IMG/VR virus record: IMGVR_UViG_3300021356_000020
Location: 1 to 56,698 of that record
Reading direction: 5' to 3' (one strand)
From: a virus
Length of the DNA: 56,698 nucleotides
The notes below the pieces were generated by a model. It saw only the letters and a list, made by a program, of their open reading frames with translations, had not been told where the DNA came from and did no database searches. Position numbers and translations under genes: made by a program. Shown in pieces: positions 16,980 to 24,996 of the stretch; position 1 is the stretch's first letter; the number at the start of each line of letters is the position of its first letter.

Positions 16980-18617
16980 ATGACTTGGTTCCCGCTATGT
17001 AATTACACTCACTACTCGCTGCTTAAAGGGTTCTCTAAACCCAAAGAACTCGCTAAGAAATGTAAAGACAATGGATTTCGCGCTTGCGGTATCGCTGATT
17101 ACAAAACAATCTCTGGCGCGGTTGCTTTCTATCAGGCTTGTGTAGCAAATGACATTAAACCAATTATTGGCTGCTCGTTTGATAAATTTACGCTGTTTGC
17201 AAAGAATGAAGCAGGTTGGTTTGACTTAATTAAAATCGTTTCACTTCTAGATGACAACGGCGACTATAATAGTAGCGACCTATCTAAGATATGCAACAAG
17301 GGTAATCTGATTATTCTCGCTGAATCGAGCGCTGACTCGCCGGTGAAAGACGACTGGTACGATAAAACCAAATGTTTTCAAGATATGCATTACACGGAAA
17401 AAGAAGATGCAAATCTACATAGAATACTTTTGTGTTCAGAGATGAAAACTACTCTACCAAAAATGCGTAAAAAGTATCGCGCTGGCGAAGATTTTCCAAA
17501 CAAAAAGTTCTTTGACTTCTCTCATTTTTTTGTTCCAGACAAAACTGGGGCGACAGAGGTTATGCTAGAAGACGCAGGTGGTTTACAGATTCTAGACAAG
17601 ATCTATGAAGAGTGTGAAAATTATAACATTCTTAGTAAGCCAGTTCTCCCGAAGTTTGAGACTCCTAATGGAGAATCTGAGAAAGAATACCTGAGAACTT
17701 TAGCTAGACAGGGATGGAAGAAACTTCTTGCAGATAAAGTCACAGAAGAAGCCCATAGACAGATATACGGAGATAGATTCAACAAAGAGTTTGAAGTCAT
17801 TGAAGAAGCCGACCTATTTGGTTATTTCTTGATCGTTCGTGACATCATCAATTATGCTATAGAGCAAGGCTGGATGGTTGGTCCGGGTCGTGGGTCTGCC
17901 GCTGGTTGCTTGATCTCTTATTTGATTGGAATTACAGAAGTTGACCCAATTGAATTTGACTTATTGTTTGAGCGTTTCTATAATAGTGGTAGGAATACAA
18001 AAGATAACATATCACTTCCCGATATTGACATTGATATTCCGGGTAAGAAGCGTGACGAGATTATTGACTATATCAAATCGAAATACGGTCATGGTAATGT
18101 GAGTCAGATGGTTACGTTTGGTAGACTTCAAGGGCGTAGTGCAATTAAAGAAATCTTGCGCGTCAATGAAGCGTGTGGATTTAGCGTGATGAATGAAATC
18201 ACAAAATATATCCCAGACGAAGCTGCCATCTCTGACCAACTAGCAGAAATGGACGAAGAAGACAGATCCATTATCAGGTGGGCATTACAGAATAATAATA
18301 AAGAATTGTATGATTACTGTCATATAAATGATAATGGTAATCTTGAAGGTGACTATGCAGAATATTTTGAACAAGCTATTAAGATTGAAGGAACTCTCAA
18401 GACCCAAGGAAAACATGCAGCGGGTGTTGTTATCTCTGCAAATAAGTTAGCAGAAGTTTGCCCGATGGTAAACTCTAAGAGTAGTAAAGAAAAGATTGCG
18501 GGACTGGAAATGGCAGACCTAGAAGCTCTTGGTCACGTTAAATTTGACGTTCTTGCTATTAACCTTCTTGACAAACTTATGTATATAGATAAACTTGTAA
18601 AGGAACAAAATGAATAG
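16980..18617 (+). CDS. dnaE: DNA polymerase III alpha, N-terminal part (split DnaE)
   Basis: The N-terminal half of a C-family DNA polymerase. It begins with a PHP domain (THYSLLKGFS, then GIADYKTISGAVAFYQA, then DIKPIIGCSF) and contains the palm: GPGRGSAAG near residues 301-309 and the catalytic PDIDID near 347-352, followed by QMVTFGRLQGRSAIKEILR. It stops after LGHVKFDVLAINLL, where E. coli DnaE continues; the rest is encoded at 19265-20815. The metal-binding His of the PHP motifs are replaced (HxH by Y-T, DH by DY), so PHP proofreading is probably lost. I use ATG 16980 (AAGGAG six bases upstream). Confidence 0.88.
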   Translation: MTWFPLCNYTHYSLLKGFSKPKELAKKCKDNGFRACGIADYKTISGAVAFYQACVANDIKPIIGCSFDKFTLFAKNEAGWFDLIKIVSLLDDNGDYNSSDLSKICNKGNLIILAESSADSPVKDDWYDKTKCFQDMHYTEKEDANLHRILLCSEMKTTLPKMRKKYRAGEDFPNKKFFDFSHFFVPDKTGATEVMLEDAGGLQILDKIYEECENYNILSKPVLPKFETPNGESEKEYLRTLARQGWKKLLADKVTEEAHRQIYGDRFNKEFEVIEEADLFGYFLIVRDIINYAIEQGWMVGPGRGSAAGCLISYLIGITEVDPIEFDLLFERFYNSGRNTKDNISLPDIDIDIPGKKRDEIIDYIKSKYGHGNVSQMVTFGRLQGRSAIKEILRVNEACGFSVMNEITKYIPDEAAISDQLAEMDEEDRSIIRWALQNNNKELYDYCHINDNGNLEGDYAEYFEQAIKIEGTLKTQGKHAAGVVISANKLAEVCPMVNSKSSKEKIAGLEMADLEALGHVKFDVLAINLLDKLMYIDKLVKEQNE

Positions 18618-19284
18618 AGATATTATTGTCTTTGACTTTGAGACCGGCGGTAGAGATCCTAACACCTGTCAAGTAACCCAGCTCGCTGCCGTGGCTATTG
18701 ACGGAAGAGGATTCAATCTAAAGGGAACATTTAATAGTGAAGTTTGGGCAGAAACCGATGACGATAAAGCATTAAAGAAGGGTTTAGGTCCAATTGAAGA
18801 CGGTGCGCTAAAAGTTACAGGTAAAACCAGAGAGGGTATAGCCAAAGCCCCAAAACCAAAAGCGGTTTGGAAGAAGTTTTGTGCATTTGTGGATAAATAT
18901 AACTGGAAAGGTACACCATTTTTCGCACCTATCCCTGCGGGTTACAATATTCTAGGATATGATATGATTATTGTTGATAGACTGTGTAAAGAATATGGAC
19001 CTTGGGATGAGACAAGACAAAGGCAAAAACTCTTTCATCAGATTCACAAGATTGATATGATGGACAACTACTGGATGTGGACAGAGGGTGATCCAAGTAT
19101 TAAGAGTCGTAGTATGGACAGTATTCGTGAGCGAATGGGAATGTCGTCAGAGAACGCTCACGATGCGCTACAGGACGTTAAAGATACTGCTAATTTGATG
19201 ATTAAGTTCATGAAAACCCATAGAGCTGTTTATAGAAATTTGAAACTTGAAAAGGCATTTGCGAATGGAAACACCTATATTTAA
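18610..19284 (+). CDS. DnaQ-type 3'-5' proofreading exonuclease
   Basis: A DEDDh exonuclease of 224 residues: motif I IVFDFETGG (D9, E11), motif II NILGYDMIIVDRL (D118), motif III NAHDALQDVKDT (H184, D189). It would remove misincorporated nucleotides for the split polymerase on either side of it, which fits the loss of PHP metal ligands in the N-terminal polymerase half. The ATG overlaps the end of the N-terminal half by eight bases and the gene overlaps the C-terminal half by 20 bases, so the three are translated together. The usual phage order is exonuclease beside, not within, the polymerase gene. Confidence 0.85.
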   Translation: MNRDIIVFDFETGGRDPNTCQVTQLAAVAIDGRGFNLKGTFNSEVWAETDDDKALKKGLGPIEDGALKVTGKTREGIAKAPKPKAVWKKFCAFVDKYNWKGTPFFAPIPAGYNILGYDMIIVDRLCKEYGPWDETRQRQKLFHQIHKIDMMDNYWMWTEGDPSIKSRSMDSIRERMGMSSENAHDALQDVKDTANLMIKFMKTHRAVYRNLKLEKAFANGNTYI

Positions 19285-20815
19285 TTATGATGATGAGAAA
19301 ACTTGGAATCTTTTTAAAGAGGGTAGAACTAAGGGTATCTTTCAATTAGAAAGCAATCTTGGTCGCGCTTGGTCGAAAAGACTTCAACCAACTAATATTG
19401 AAGAACTATCTGCTCTTATTGCGTTGATTAGACCGGGATCGCTAAAAGCTATTAGCGATGGCAAGTCTATGACTCAGCACTATGTTGATAGAAAGAGTGG
19501 TCTTGATATAATTAAATATCTTCACATATCCTTGACAGATATCTTGGAGACAACCAAAGGTGTTTTGATTTACCAAGAACAGTCTATGCGTATTGCTCAG
19601 GATCTTGCTGGTTTCAATCTTAAAGAAGCGGATGTTCTTCGTAAAGCTATTGGTAAGAAAAAAGCAGATCTTATGGCAAAGGTTAAGAAAGACTTTCTTA
19701 TTGGCTGTGAAAAGGTCGGCAAGGTTGAGAAAGAAACAGCAGAAGAAATCTTTGGGTGGATCGAGAAGTCATCTCGTTATTCATTTAATAAATCTCATGC
19801 TGTATGCTATGCTATTAACTCTTACAAGAGCGCTTGGTATAAAGCAAATCATACTAAAGAATTCTTCTTGTCGTACCTAACGTATGCGAATGAAAAGCAA
19901 GATCCGCACCAAGAAGTTTACGAGTTAGTATCAGAGGCAAAGCTATTTGATATCGAGGTTAAACTTCCAAATCTAAATAAATGGAAAGAGAACTTCTTTA
20001 TTGAAAAGAGCAAGATCTACTTCGGTATTAAAGATATTAAATCTCTTACCGGTGTAAATGGCGATAAGGTTATAAAAGCAATCAGCGATGCTCCAGCCGT
20101 AAAAAACTGGATGGATATTTTGATTAACTTATCTCCAAATATGAACTCAACCGGGTTTAAAGCTCTTTGTTCTATTGGCTTTTTCTCAACGAGGAAAACA
20201 AATGTAACTAGAAATAAGGCTTTATATGAATATATGATTTTTAAGAACCTAACAAAAGCAGAATTAAAATGGGTTACTGAAAATTATAAGTCAAAGAAAT
20301 GGCAGACTCTTACGGAATGTTTTACAGATTTAGCGCCAACGAAGAAAGAGGGTGGCGGTACAAGTAAAGTAGACCGCAAACAAGTTATTGAAAATGAGAT
20401 TCATTTTTTAGAGAATCCTCCATACGACCTCTCTGACGATCCAGAGTGGATCATTGAACAGGAGAAAAAGTATCTTGGTTGTCCCGTGTCCCTATCTAGA
20501 GTAGAGTCGTCTGATACTTCTCATTCTAATACAACTTGTAAAGAAATTCTAGATGGTAAACATGGTAAAGATATTTGCATTGTAGCAAATGTCAGCAGGA
20601 TGCAAAAGCATAAATGCAAGAAAGGAAAGAGTGCTGGTAAGGAGATGTGCTTCTTAACACTGGAAGATGAAACATGCTCTATTGATAATGTTGTTGTATT
20701 TCCAGAGGCGACCGAGAAAAGTAAATATATATTAGACGAAGGTCTAAACTTATTGTTTTGTGGAGAAGTAGAGAAGAATGGATCTTTCATTATTAATAAA
20801 ATTCATGAAATATAA
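19265..20815 (+). CDS. dnaE: DNA polymerase III alpha, C-terminal part (split DnaE)
   Basis: Continues the polymerase exactly where the first half ends: NYDDEKTWNLFKEGRTKGI then FQLES corresponds to the 'DDKKSFDMLQ...VFQLES' region of E. coli DnaE. Later landmarks: IALIRPGSL, GVLIYQEQSMRIAQDLAGF, EADVLRKAIGKKK, the fingers segment YSFNKSHAVCYAINSYKSAW, a helix-hairpin-helix region (IKDIKSLTGVNGDKV) and a C-terminal OB fold (DICIVANVSRMQ, CFLTLEDETCSIDNVVVF). The tau/beta tail is short. There is no intein sequence at the junction. I choose ATG 19265 (AAAAGG upstream); earlier in-frame TTG codons lie deep inside the exonuclease gene. Confidence 0.87.
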   Translation: METPIFNYDDEKTWNLFKEGRTKGIFQLESNLGRAWSKRLQPTNIEELSALIALIRPGSLKAISDGKSMTQHYVDRKSGLDIIKYLHISLTDILETTKGVLIYQEQSMRIAQDLAGFNLKEADVLRKAIGKKKADLMAKVKKDFLIGCEKVGKVEKETAEEIFGWIEKSSRYSFNKSHAVCYAINSYKSAWYKANHTKEFFLSYLTYANEKQDPHQEVYELVSEAKLFDIEVKLPNLNKWKENFFIEKSKIYFGIKDIKSLTGVNGDKVIKAISDAPAVKNWMDILINLSPNMNSTGFKALCSIGFFSTRKTNVTRNKALYEYMIFKNLTKAELKWVTENYKSKKWQTLTECFTDLAPTKKEGGGTSKVDRKQVIENEIHFLENPPYDLSDDPEWIIEQEKKYLGCPVSLSRVESSDTSHSNTTCKEILDGKHGKDICIVANVSRMQKHKCKKGKSAGKEMCFLTLEDETCSIDNVVVFPEATEKSKYILDEGLNLLFCGEVEKNGSFIINKIHEI

Positions 20816-20844
20816 TTGACTTTCTTTGTTGTCTCAGCTATAAT
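20816..20844 (+). promoter_or_regulatory. Consensus sigma70 promoter ahead of RNA array A
   Basis: TTGACT at 20816-20821 and TATAAT at 20839-20844 with a 17-base spacer make this the best promoter in the window. Transcription would start near 20851, only a few bases before the first structured RNA unit, so the array forms the very 5' end of the transcript for ssb and the glycan operon. TTGACT begins directly after the dnaE stop codon. Confidence 0.8.
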
Positions 20845-20856
20845 AAGTAAACGATG

Positions 20857-20922
20857 CTTTTGTGGTTTGGTGGAACGTAACGGGCCGTAGTTACCGTAAA
20901 AACTACATACTTTTAAATCGGC
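20857..20922 (+). ncRNA. Structured RNA unit A1 (pseudoknot family)
   Basis: P1 pairs 20861-20868 (TGTGGTTT) with 20900-20907 (AAACTACA). P2 pairs 20875-20881 (ACGTAAC) with 20890-20897 (GTTAcCGT, one bulged C). The P2 loop GCCG at 20884-20887 pairs with CGGC at 20919-20922, outside P1, giving a pseudoknot. Flanking features conserved across the family are TTTT before P1, GTAG after the loop strand and AAAT before the 3' pseudoknot strand. First of three units 73 bases apart. Confidence 0.8.
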
Positions 20923-20929
20923 AACCCTG

Positions 20930-20995
20930 CTTTTACAGCTTGGCAGAACGTAACGAGCCGTAGTTAACGTAAAAGTTGTAAACACTTAAATCGGC
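20930..20995 (+). ncRNA. Structured RNA unit A2 (pseudoknot family)
   Basis: P1 pairs TTACAGCTT at 20933-20941 with AAGTTGTAA at 20973-20981 (one G-U), a different sequence from A1 but equally complementary. P2 pairs 20948-20954 with 20963-20970 (bulged A). The loop GCCG at 20957-20960 pairs with CGGC at 20992-20995. P2 begins exactly 73 bases after that of A1. The linker AACCCTGC ahead of it recurs before unit B2. Confidence 0.8.
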
Positions 20996-21002
20996 AACCA
21001 AG

Positions 21003-21069
21003 GTTTTATGACTCGCCAAAACGTAACGCCCTGTAGTTGCCGTAAGAGTCATAAGTTTTTAAATCAGGG
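21003..21069 (+). ncRNA. Structured RNA unit A3 (pseudoknot family)
   Basis: P1 pairs TTATGACTC at 21006-21014 with GAGTCATAA at 21046-21054, nine perfect pairs unlike A1 or A2. P2 pairs 21021-21027 with 21036-21043 (U-G pair and bulged C). The loop CCCTG at 21029-21033 pairs with CAGGG at 21065-21069, a compensatory change of the GCCG/CGGC pair in A1 and A2. P2 again lies exactly 73 bases after that of A2. A hairpin terminator follows directly, then the ssb ribosome binding site. Confidence 0.8.
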
Positions 21070-21073
21070 GATT

Positions 21074-21093
21074 AGTCGGCCTAACCGACTTTT
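21074..21093 (+). terminator. Terminator-like hairpin after array A
   Basis: AGTCGG at 21074-21079 pairs with CCGACT at 21085-21090 around the loop CCTAA, followed by TTTA. The U run is short, so it is weak or conditional. It lies four bases after the 3' pseudoknot strand of unit A3 and before the ssb ribosome binding site (AAGGAG near 21106). The arrangement resembles an attenuator controlled by RNA folding. The same CCTAA loop is found in the hairpins of arrays B and C. Confidence 0.5.
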
Positions 21094-21116
21094 ACTTGAA
21101 ATTATAAGGAGTATTG

Positions 21117-21437
21117 ATGAATAATTGTACATTTACTGGGTATCTTTTACATGACCCACAGATAGAAAGCGATGGCGATGGGCCATCTTGCTGCACTGTA
21201 AAAATGGTAACTTACGAGTATCGTAAGAACAAACGAGGCGAAAAGAAAAAAGTTCCTACAACTATTACCTTGCAAGCTTGGGCTAGCGGCGCAGAAACAA
21301 TTGCTAAACTTGGCAAAAAAGGAACTAAGATGACCGTATACGCTTCTGCTAGAAATGGCGTTATGAAAACAGACGCCACAGACGACGTTCTATTTAGAAT
21401 TAATGAATTTGACTTCGGTTGCTTAGATAAGGAATAA
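21117..21437 (+). CDS. ssb: Single-stranded DNA-binding protein
   Basis: A 106-residue OB-fold SSB: NNCTFTGYLLHDPQ as the first strand, CTVKMVTYEYRKNKRGEKKK as the loop-strand region, TTITLQAWASGAETIAKLGKKG and a final DVLFRINEFDFG. It lacks the acidic DDDIPF-like tail of bacterial SSB. It would coat single-stranded DNA at the fork. The start is ATG 21117 with TAAGGAG upstream; a TTG three bases earlier is possible. It is the first gene behind promoter and array A, so its expression may be set by the RNA leader. Confidence 0.8.
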   Translation: MNNCTFTGYLLHDPQIESDGDGPSCCTVKMVTYEYRKNKRGEKKKVPTTITLQAWASGAETIAKLGKKGTKMTVYASARNGVMKTDATDDVLFRINEFDFGCLDKE

Positions 21438-21438
21438 A

Positions 21439-23121
21439 ATGAGAAAGAAAAGAATTCTGTTTTGCAGTGAGGCTACCTTTCTAAACACGGGGTATGCAAC
21501 TTACACTAGAGAAATCTTAAACTACCTGCATAGCACAGGCAAGTACGAGATTGCAGAAATGGCAGCGTATGGAGAAAAAAATGATCCTCGCGCGGCAAAC
21601 ATTCCGTGGAAATATTACGGAGTATCTCCAAATCAAAATTGCGAGCCTAAAGCTTCTGAAGAAGAAATGCGGGCATATCAATCGAACCCGACAAACCAAT
21701 TTGGAGCTTGGGCATTTGAGCATGTATGTCTCGACTTCTTGCCGGATTTTGTGTGCGATATTCGTGACTTTTGGATGCTTGAATTTGCAGAACGTTCGCC
21801 ATTCAGACCTTATTTTAAATGGGTCGTAATGCCAACGGTTGATGCAAGACCTCAAGCAAGACAGTGGGTAGCAACATATGCTAGCGCTGATGCATGTTTG
21901 ACTTATTCAGATTGGGCTGGTGGCGTTTTACAAGATCAGTCTAAAGGAAAGATTAATTATCTTGGAAGTTCTCCACCTTCTGCTCATCCGGCCTACGCGC
22001 CAGTAGAAGATAGAAAAGCCCACAAGATTGCTATGGGTATCAATCCAGATTATAAGGTGATCGGAACTGTTATGCGTAACCAAAGACGTAAACTTTATCC
22101 AGACCTATTTGCGGCATTTAGAAAGTTCTTAGATAAATCCGAAAACAAGAACTATTATCTATATTGCCATACATCTTACCCAGACTTAGGCTGGGAGATA
22201 CCAGAATTATTACATGAATATAATTTATCATCTCATGTATTATTTACTTATGTTTGCCCAGAAACAAAGAAACCTTTCTGCTCAGTTTTTAAGGGTGCAA
22301 TCGCACAATCTCCTTATACTGGACGTTGGGGTTCTACTCTTTCAAATGTAAAGAATGGTCTTTCTTATGAAGATCTGGCAAAAGTTATGAATTGTTTTGA
22401 TCTTTATACTCAGTATGCAAACTGTGAAGGTTTTGGTTTGCCTCAAGTAGAAGCAGCGGCTTGTGGGGTTCCAGTCTGCGGAACTGATTACTCTGCTATG
22501 GAAAGTGTTTTAAGGAAGTTGGGTGGACACCCTATCAAGCCAGCAGCTCTCTACAAAGAATTAGAAACGGGATGTCTAAGAGCCGTGCCGGATAATGATG
22601 CCGCTTCTGAATTTTTCTTAGACTTCTTTAGTAAATCTGACGAAGAAAGAGAAGCTATCGGAAAACAGACTAGAGAAAACTTCAATAAATACTACCAGTG
22701 GGATCTTAGCGGTTCTGTTTGGGAAAAGTATTTCGACGAAACAGATCCGATTGATTTCAGAAACGGATGGGGTTCTAGACCAAGGATTATCAATCCAGCT
22801 GAGAAACCAAAAGATGTAGAAAAAACTCCTCATTCTCTCTTGACAAGTTGGTTGATTGACAATGTTTTGTGCGAACCAGATAAAAAGAATACTTTTTTAG
22901 CATCTAGGATGACAAGAGACTTGATCTATAAAACAAGCACCTCTTCGACTGGCGGCATGTACTATAACGAGTCAAGCGCTGCTTTTGACGGTATTAACCA
23001 AAGAAGCACATTTGATTTTAATATCGCATACGATCAGATGCGAGGCATGTGCGAAAGAAGGAACCAGTGGGAAAAGATGAGAGCTGAAAGAATCCAGCAG
23101 TTAATGGAGAGCCAACAATGA
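21439..23121 (+). CDS. GT-B glycosyltransferase (group 1, GT4-like)
   Basis: A 560-residue protein with a GT4 layout: N-terminal ILFCSEATFLNTGYATYTREIL (acceptor domain with GYATYT loop), KVIGTVMRNQRRKLYPDLF at the domain junction, and the donor-site signature NCEGFGLPQVEAAACGVPVC near residues 330-350, including the E-x7-E motif. The C-terminal 150 residues are extra and not recognised. It would transfer a sugar from a nucleotide donor. It begins two bases after ssb with GGAATAAA upstream and overlaps the next gene by four bases, opening the long glycan operon. Confidence 0.8.
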   Translation: MRKKRILFCSEATFLNTGYATYTREILNYLHSTGKYEIAEMAAYGEKNDPRAANIPWKYYGVSPNQNCEPKASEEEMRAYQSNPTNQFGAWAFEHVCLDFLPDFVCDIRDFWMLEFAERSPFRPYFKWVVMPTVDARPQARQWVATYASADACLTYSDWAGGVLQDQSKGKINYLGSSPPSAHPAYAPVEDRKAHKIAMGINPDYKVIGTVMRNQRRKLYPDLFAAFRKFLDKSENKNYYLYCHTSYPDLGWEIPELLHEYNLSSHVLFTYVCPETKKPFCSVFKGAIAQSPYTGRWGSTLSNVKNGLSYEDLAKVMNCFDLYTQYANCEGFGLPQVEAAACGVPVCGTDYSAMESVLRKLGGHPIKPAALYKELETGCLRAVPDNDAASEFFLDFFSKSDEEREAIGKQTRENFNKYYQWDLSGSVWEKYFDETDPIDFRNGWGSRPRIINPAEKPKDVEKTPHSLLTSWLIDNVLCEPDKKNTFLASRMTRDLIYKTSTSSTGGMYYNESSAAFDGINQRSTFDFNIAYDQMRGMCERRNQWEKMRAERIQQLMESQQ

Positions 23122-23849
23122 AAAGAGCTATAGCTATTTTAACAAGAGGTTACGACGAAATAGAAAGATATAAAGCTCTTTTAAATAGAAATCAAACCAT
23201 TGAAGAAAACGTAAATGAAAGTTATGATTATCTTATATTCCATGAAGGCAACATAACAAAAGACCAACAAAAGTATATTCAATCTAATACCAACTTACCT
23301 TTAGAATTTATTGAAATTCCAAGGTTCTTGGCGAGAGATCATGCTATTTTTCAGCCCACAGCACCTTGGGGTTGGAATTACCGGCATATGTGTAACTTTT
23401 GGTTTTCTGGATTTCTAGATTACGTCAAAGATTATGATCAGCTTCTTAGAATTGACGAAGACTGTACAATCTACTCTAATCTTGATCAAGTATTTGATAG
23501 TTTAGATAACAAAGTTTGTTCATATGCACGATGGGTTGACGACGACTGGTTCAATGTTTTTGGTCTTGATGAATTTTGTAAAAGGTTCTCAGATAAACCG
23601 AGAAAAGAAATTGGCGGCCCTTATACAAATCTAGTGGCTTGGGACTTAAATAAAGTTAGAGAAAGTACGATAGTAAATGATTTTATTCAAGCTGTAAACG
23701 AAAGTAACGGTATTTATGTTTACCGATGGGGAGATCATATGCTATGGGGAGAAGCGCTGCATTACGGATTTGAAGAATCTGATCACGTATTACTAAAAAC
23801 CGTTAAATACTACCACGCTAGCTGCCTAGCTAAAGTAAACTATGAATAG
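23118..23849 (+). CDS. GT-A glycosyltransferase, GT15/Kre2-like
   Basis: 243 residues resembling the GT15 (Kre2/Mnt1) alpha-mannosyltransferase fold normally found in fungi: WGWNYRHMCNFWFSGFLDY then DQLLRIDEDCTIYSNL, the latter matching the 'YYWRVEPDVKFFCDI' donor-metal region of that family, and an NGIYVYRWGDHMLWGEAL stretch with the later His/Asp. In phages and some bacteria, GT15-like proteins are rare. The acceptor is unknown; a surface glycan seems likely from the operon. It is coupled by ATGA to the preceding gene. Confidence 0.6.
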   Translation: MKRAIAILTRGYDEIERYKALLNRNQTIEENVNESYDYLIFHEGNITKDQQKYIQSNTNLPLEFIEIPRFLARDHAIFQPTAPWGWNYRHMCNFWFSGFLDYVKDYDQLLRIDEDCTIYSNLDQVFDSLDNKVCSYARWVDDDWFNVFGLDEFCKRFSDKPRKEIGGPYTNLVAWDLNKVRESTIVNDFIQAVNESNGIYVYRWGDHMLWGEALHYGFEESDHVLLKTVKYYHASCLAKVNYE

Positions 23850-23856
23850 GAATAAA

Positions 23857-24996
23857 ATGAAAGTATTATATATAGGACATTACAAGGAGTTTGGCGGCTG
23901 GTCACAGGCCGCTACAGACTATATCCTAGCTTTGGATAAGATTGGTGTTGATGTCGTTTGTAGAAATGTAACATTGACACAAGATAGATCTGACGTTGAG
24001 CCAAGACTCTTAGAACTTGAGCTAAAAGATACATCTGACTGCGATGTTTGTATTCAACACGTATTGCCCCATCACTTGATTGGAACGACCAACTTTAGAA
24101 AGAATATTGCTTTCTTAGCGTCGGAATCAACCAGTATTCAGCATTTGACATGGCTAGACCATCTAAAACAAATGGATGAAATATGGGTTCCAAATAGTCA
24201 ATCTAAAGAATTCTTGGAGAAAGATGGTGTTGGTATCCCAGTAAGTGTTGTGCCTCATACAACCAATATAAACAAGTACAAGAAGCAATTTAGAGAAATC
24301 AACATTGAGCAAGCTAGAGATAAGTTTAAATTCTATTACATTGGCGATTTTAATGATAGAAAAAATTTAGAATCAGTAATTACATGTTTCCACTCCGAGT
24401 TTGATAAAACTGACAGCGCGGTACTTGTCTTAAAGTTGAATAAGTTTGGAAAATCTCCACAAGAGATTACACAAACAATGGATGGATTAATAACAGAAAT
24501 TAAAACCAAGCTAAGAATTCACGAGAACCCACAAAGCTATTTAAAGGACATCATTATATCCGAGAAAATATCTAATGATGATATATTAGCACTACATAAT
24601 TATTGTGATTGCTTTATTTGTCCGTCTCATGGAGAGGCTTGGTCTATTCCTTCCTTTGACGCTATGGCTTTTGGCAACACGCCAATCTGTAGTAACTTTG
24701 GCGGACCAAAAGAGTTTATAAACAAAGCGGATTGGAGAACTGGACATTTAATCAATGGAGTTTACTCTTGTTGCAAGTGTTCAGACGCTGCGTTTCCAGA
24801 CTTGTTTACAGCGAAAGAATACTGGTTCCAGCCTTGCGAAATGCAAATCAAAGAAAGCATGAGAAAAGCATACGAATCTTGGAAAAAGAATCCAATTATG
24901 TACACCAATAGAAACCGTTCAGCTGGACTAAAACAAGCTGAGAAATTTTCTTACGACACAATTGGAAAACTAATGAAGGAGTTGATTAGTGAGTAG
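23857..24996 (+). CDS. GT-B glycosyltransferase (group 1)
   Basis: 379 residues in two Rossmann-like halves: MKVLYIGHYKEFGGWSQAATDYI at the N-terminus (GGWSQ donor-side loop) and FYYIGDFNDRKNLESVI as the inter-domain strand, then ICPSHGEAWSIPSFDAMAFG (the E-x7-E region, here E-A-W-S-I-P-S-F-D) and NTPICSNFGGPKEFI. An earlier ATG at 23842 would add five residues, but AGGAAT sits properly spaced before ATG 23857. A Cys pair (YSCCKCSD) near residue 300 is unusual and may bind metal. Confidence 0.75.
   Translation: MKVLYIGHYKEFGGWSQAATDYILALDKIGVDVVCRNVTLTQDRSDVEPRLLELELKDTSDCDVCIQHVLPHHLIGTTNFRKNIAFLASESTSIQHLTWLDHLKQMDEIWVPNSQSKEFLEKDGVGIPVSVVPHTTNINKYKKQFREINIEQARDKFKFYYIGDFNDRKNLESVITCFHSEFDKTDSAVLVLKLNKFGKSPQEITQTMDGLITEIKTKLRIHENPQSYLKDIIISEKISNDDILALHNYCDCFICPSHGEAWSIPSFDAMAFGNTPICSNFGGPKEFINKADWRTGHLINGVYSCCKCSDAAFPDLFTAKEYWFQPCEMQIKESMRKAYESWKKNPIMYTNRNRSAGLKQAEKFSYDTIGKLMKELISE

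Noticed and set aside
16980-20815. A split intein joining the two DnaE halves, as in cyanobacteria
   Set aside because: The first half ends soon after the extein region without a Cys-starting intein segment, and the second half begins straight with polymerase sequence.
20803-20985. A 60-residue minus-strand reading frame across promoter and array A
   Set aside because: It lies over the promoter and RNA units, has no ribosome binding site and no protein-like composition.
20857-21069. tRNA genes, because the period of 73 bases matches tRNA length
   Set aside because: No cloverleaf, anticodon stem, T-loop motif or CCA end. The pairing is a stem-in-stem with pseudoknot.
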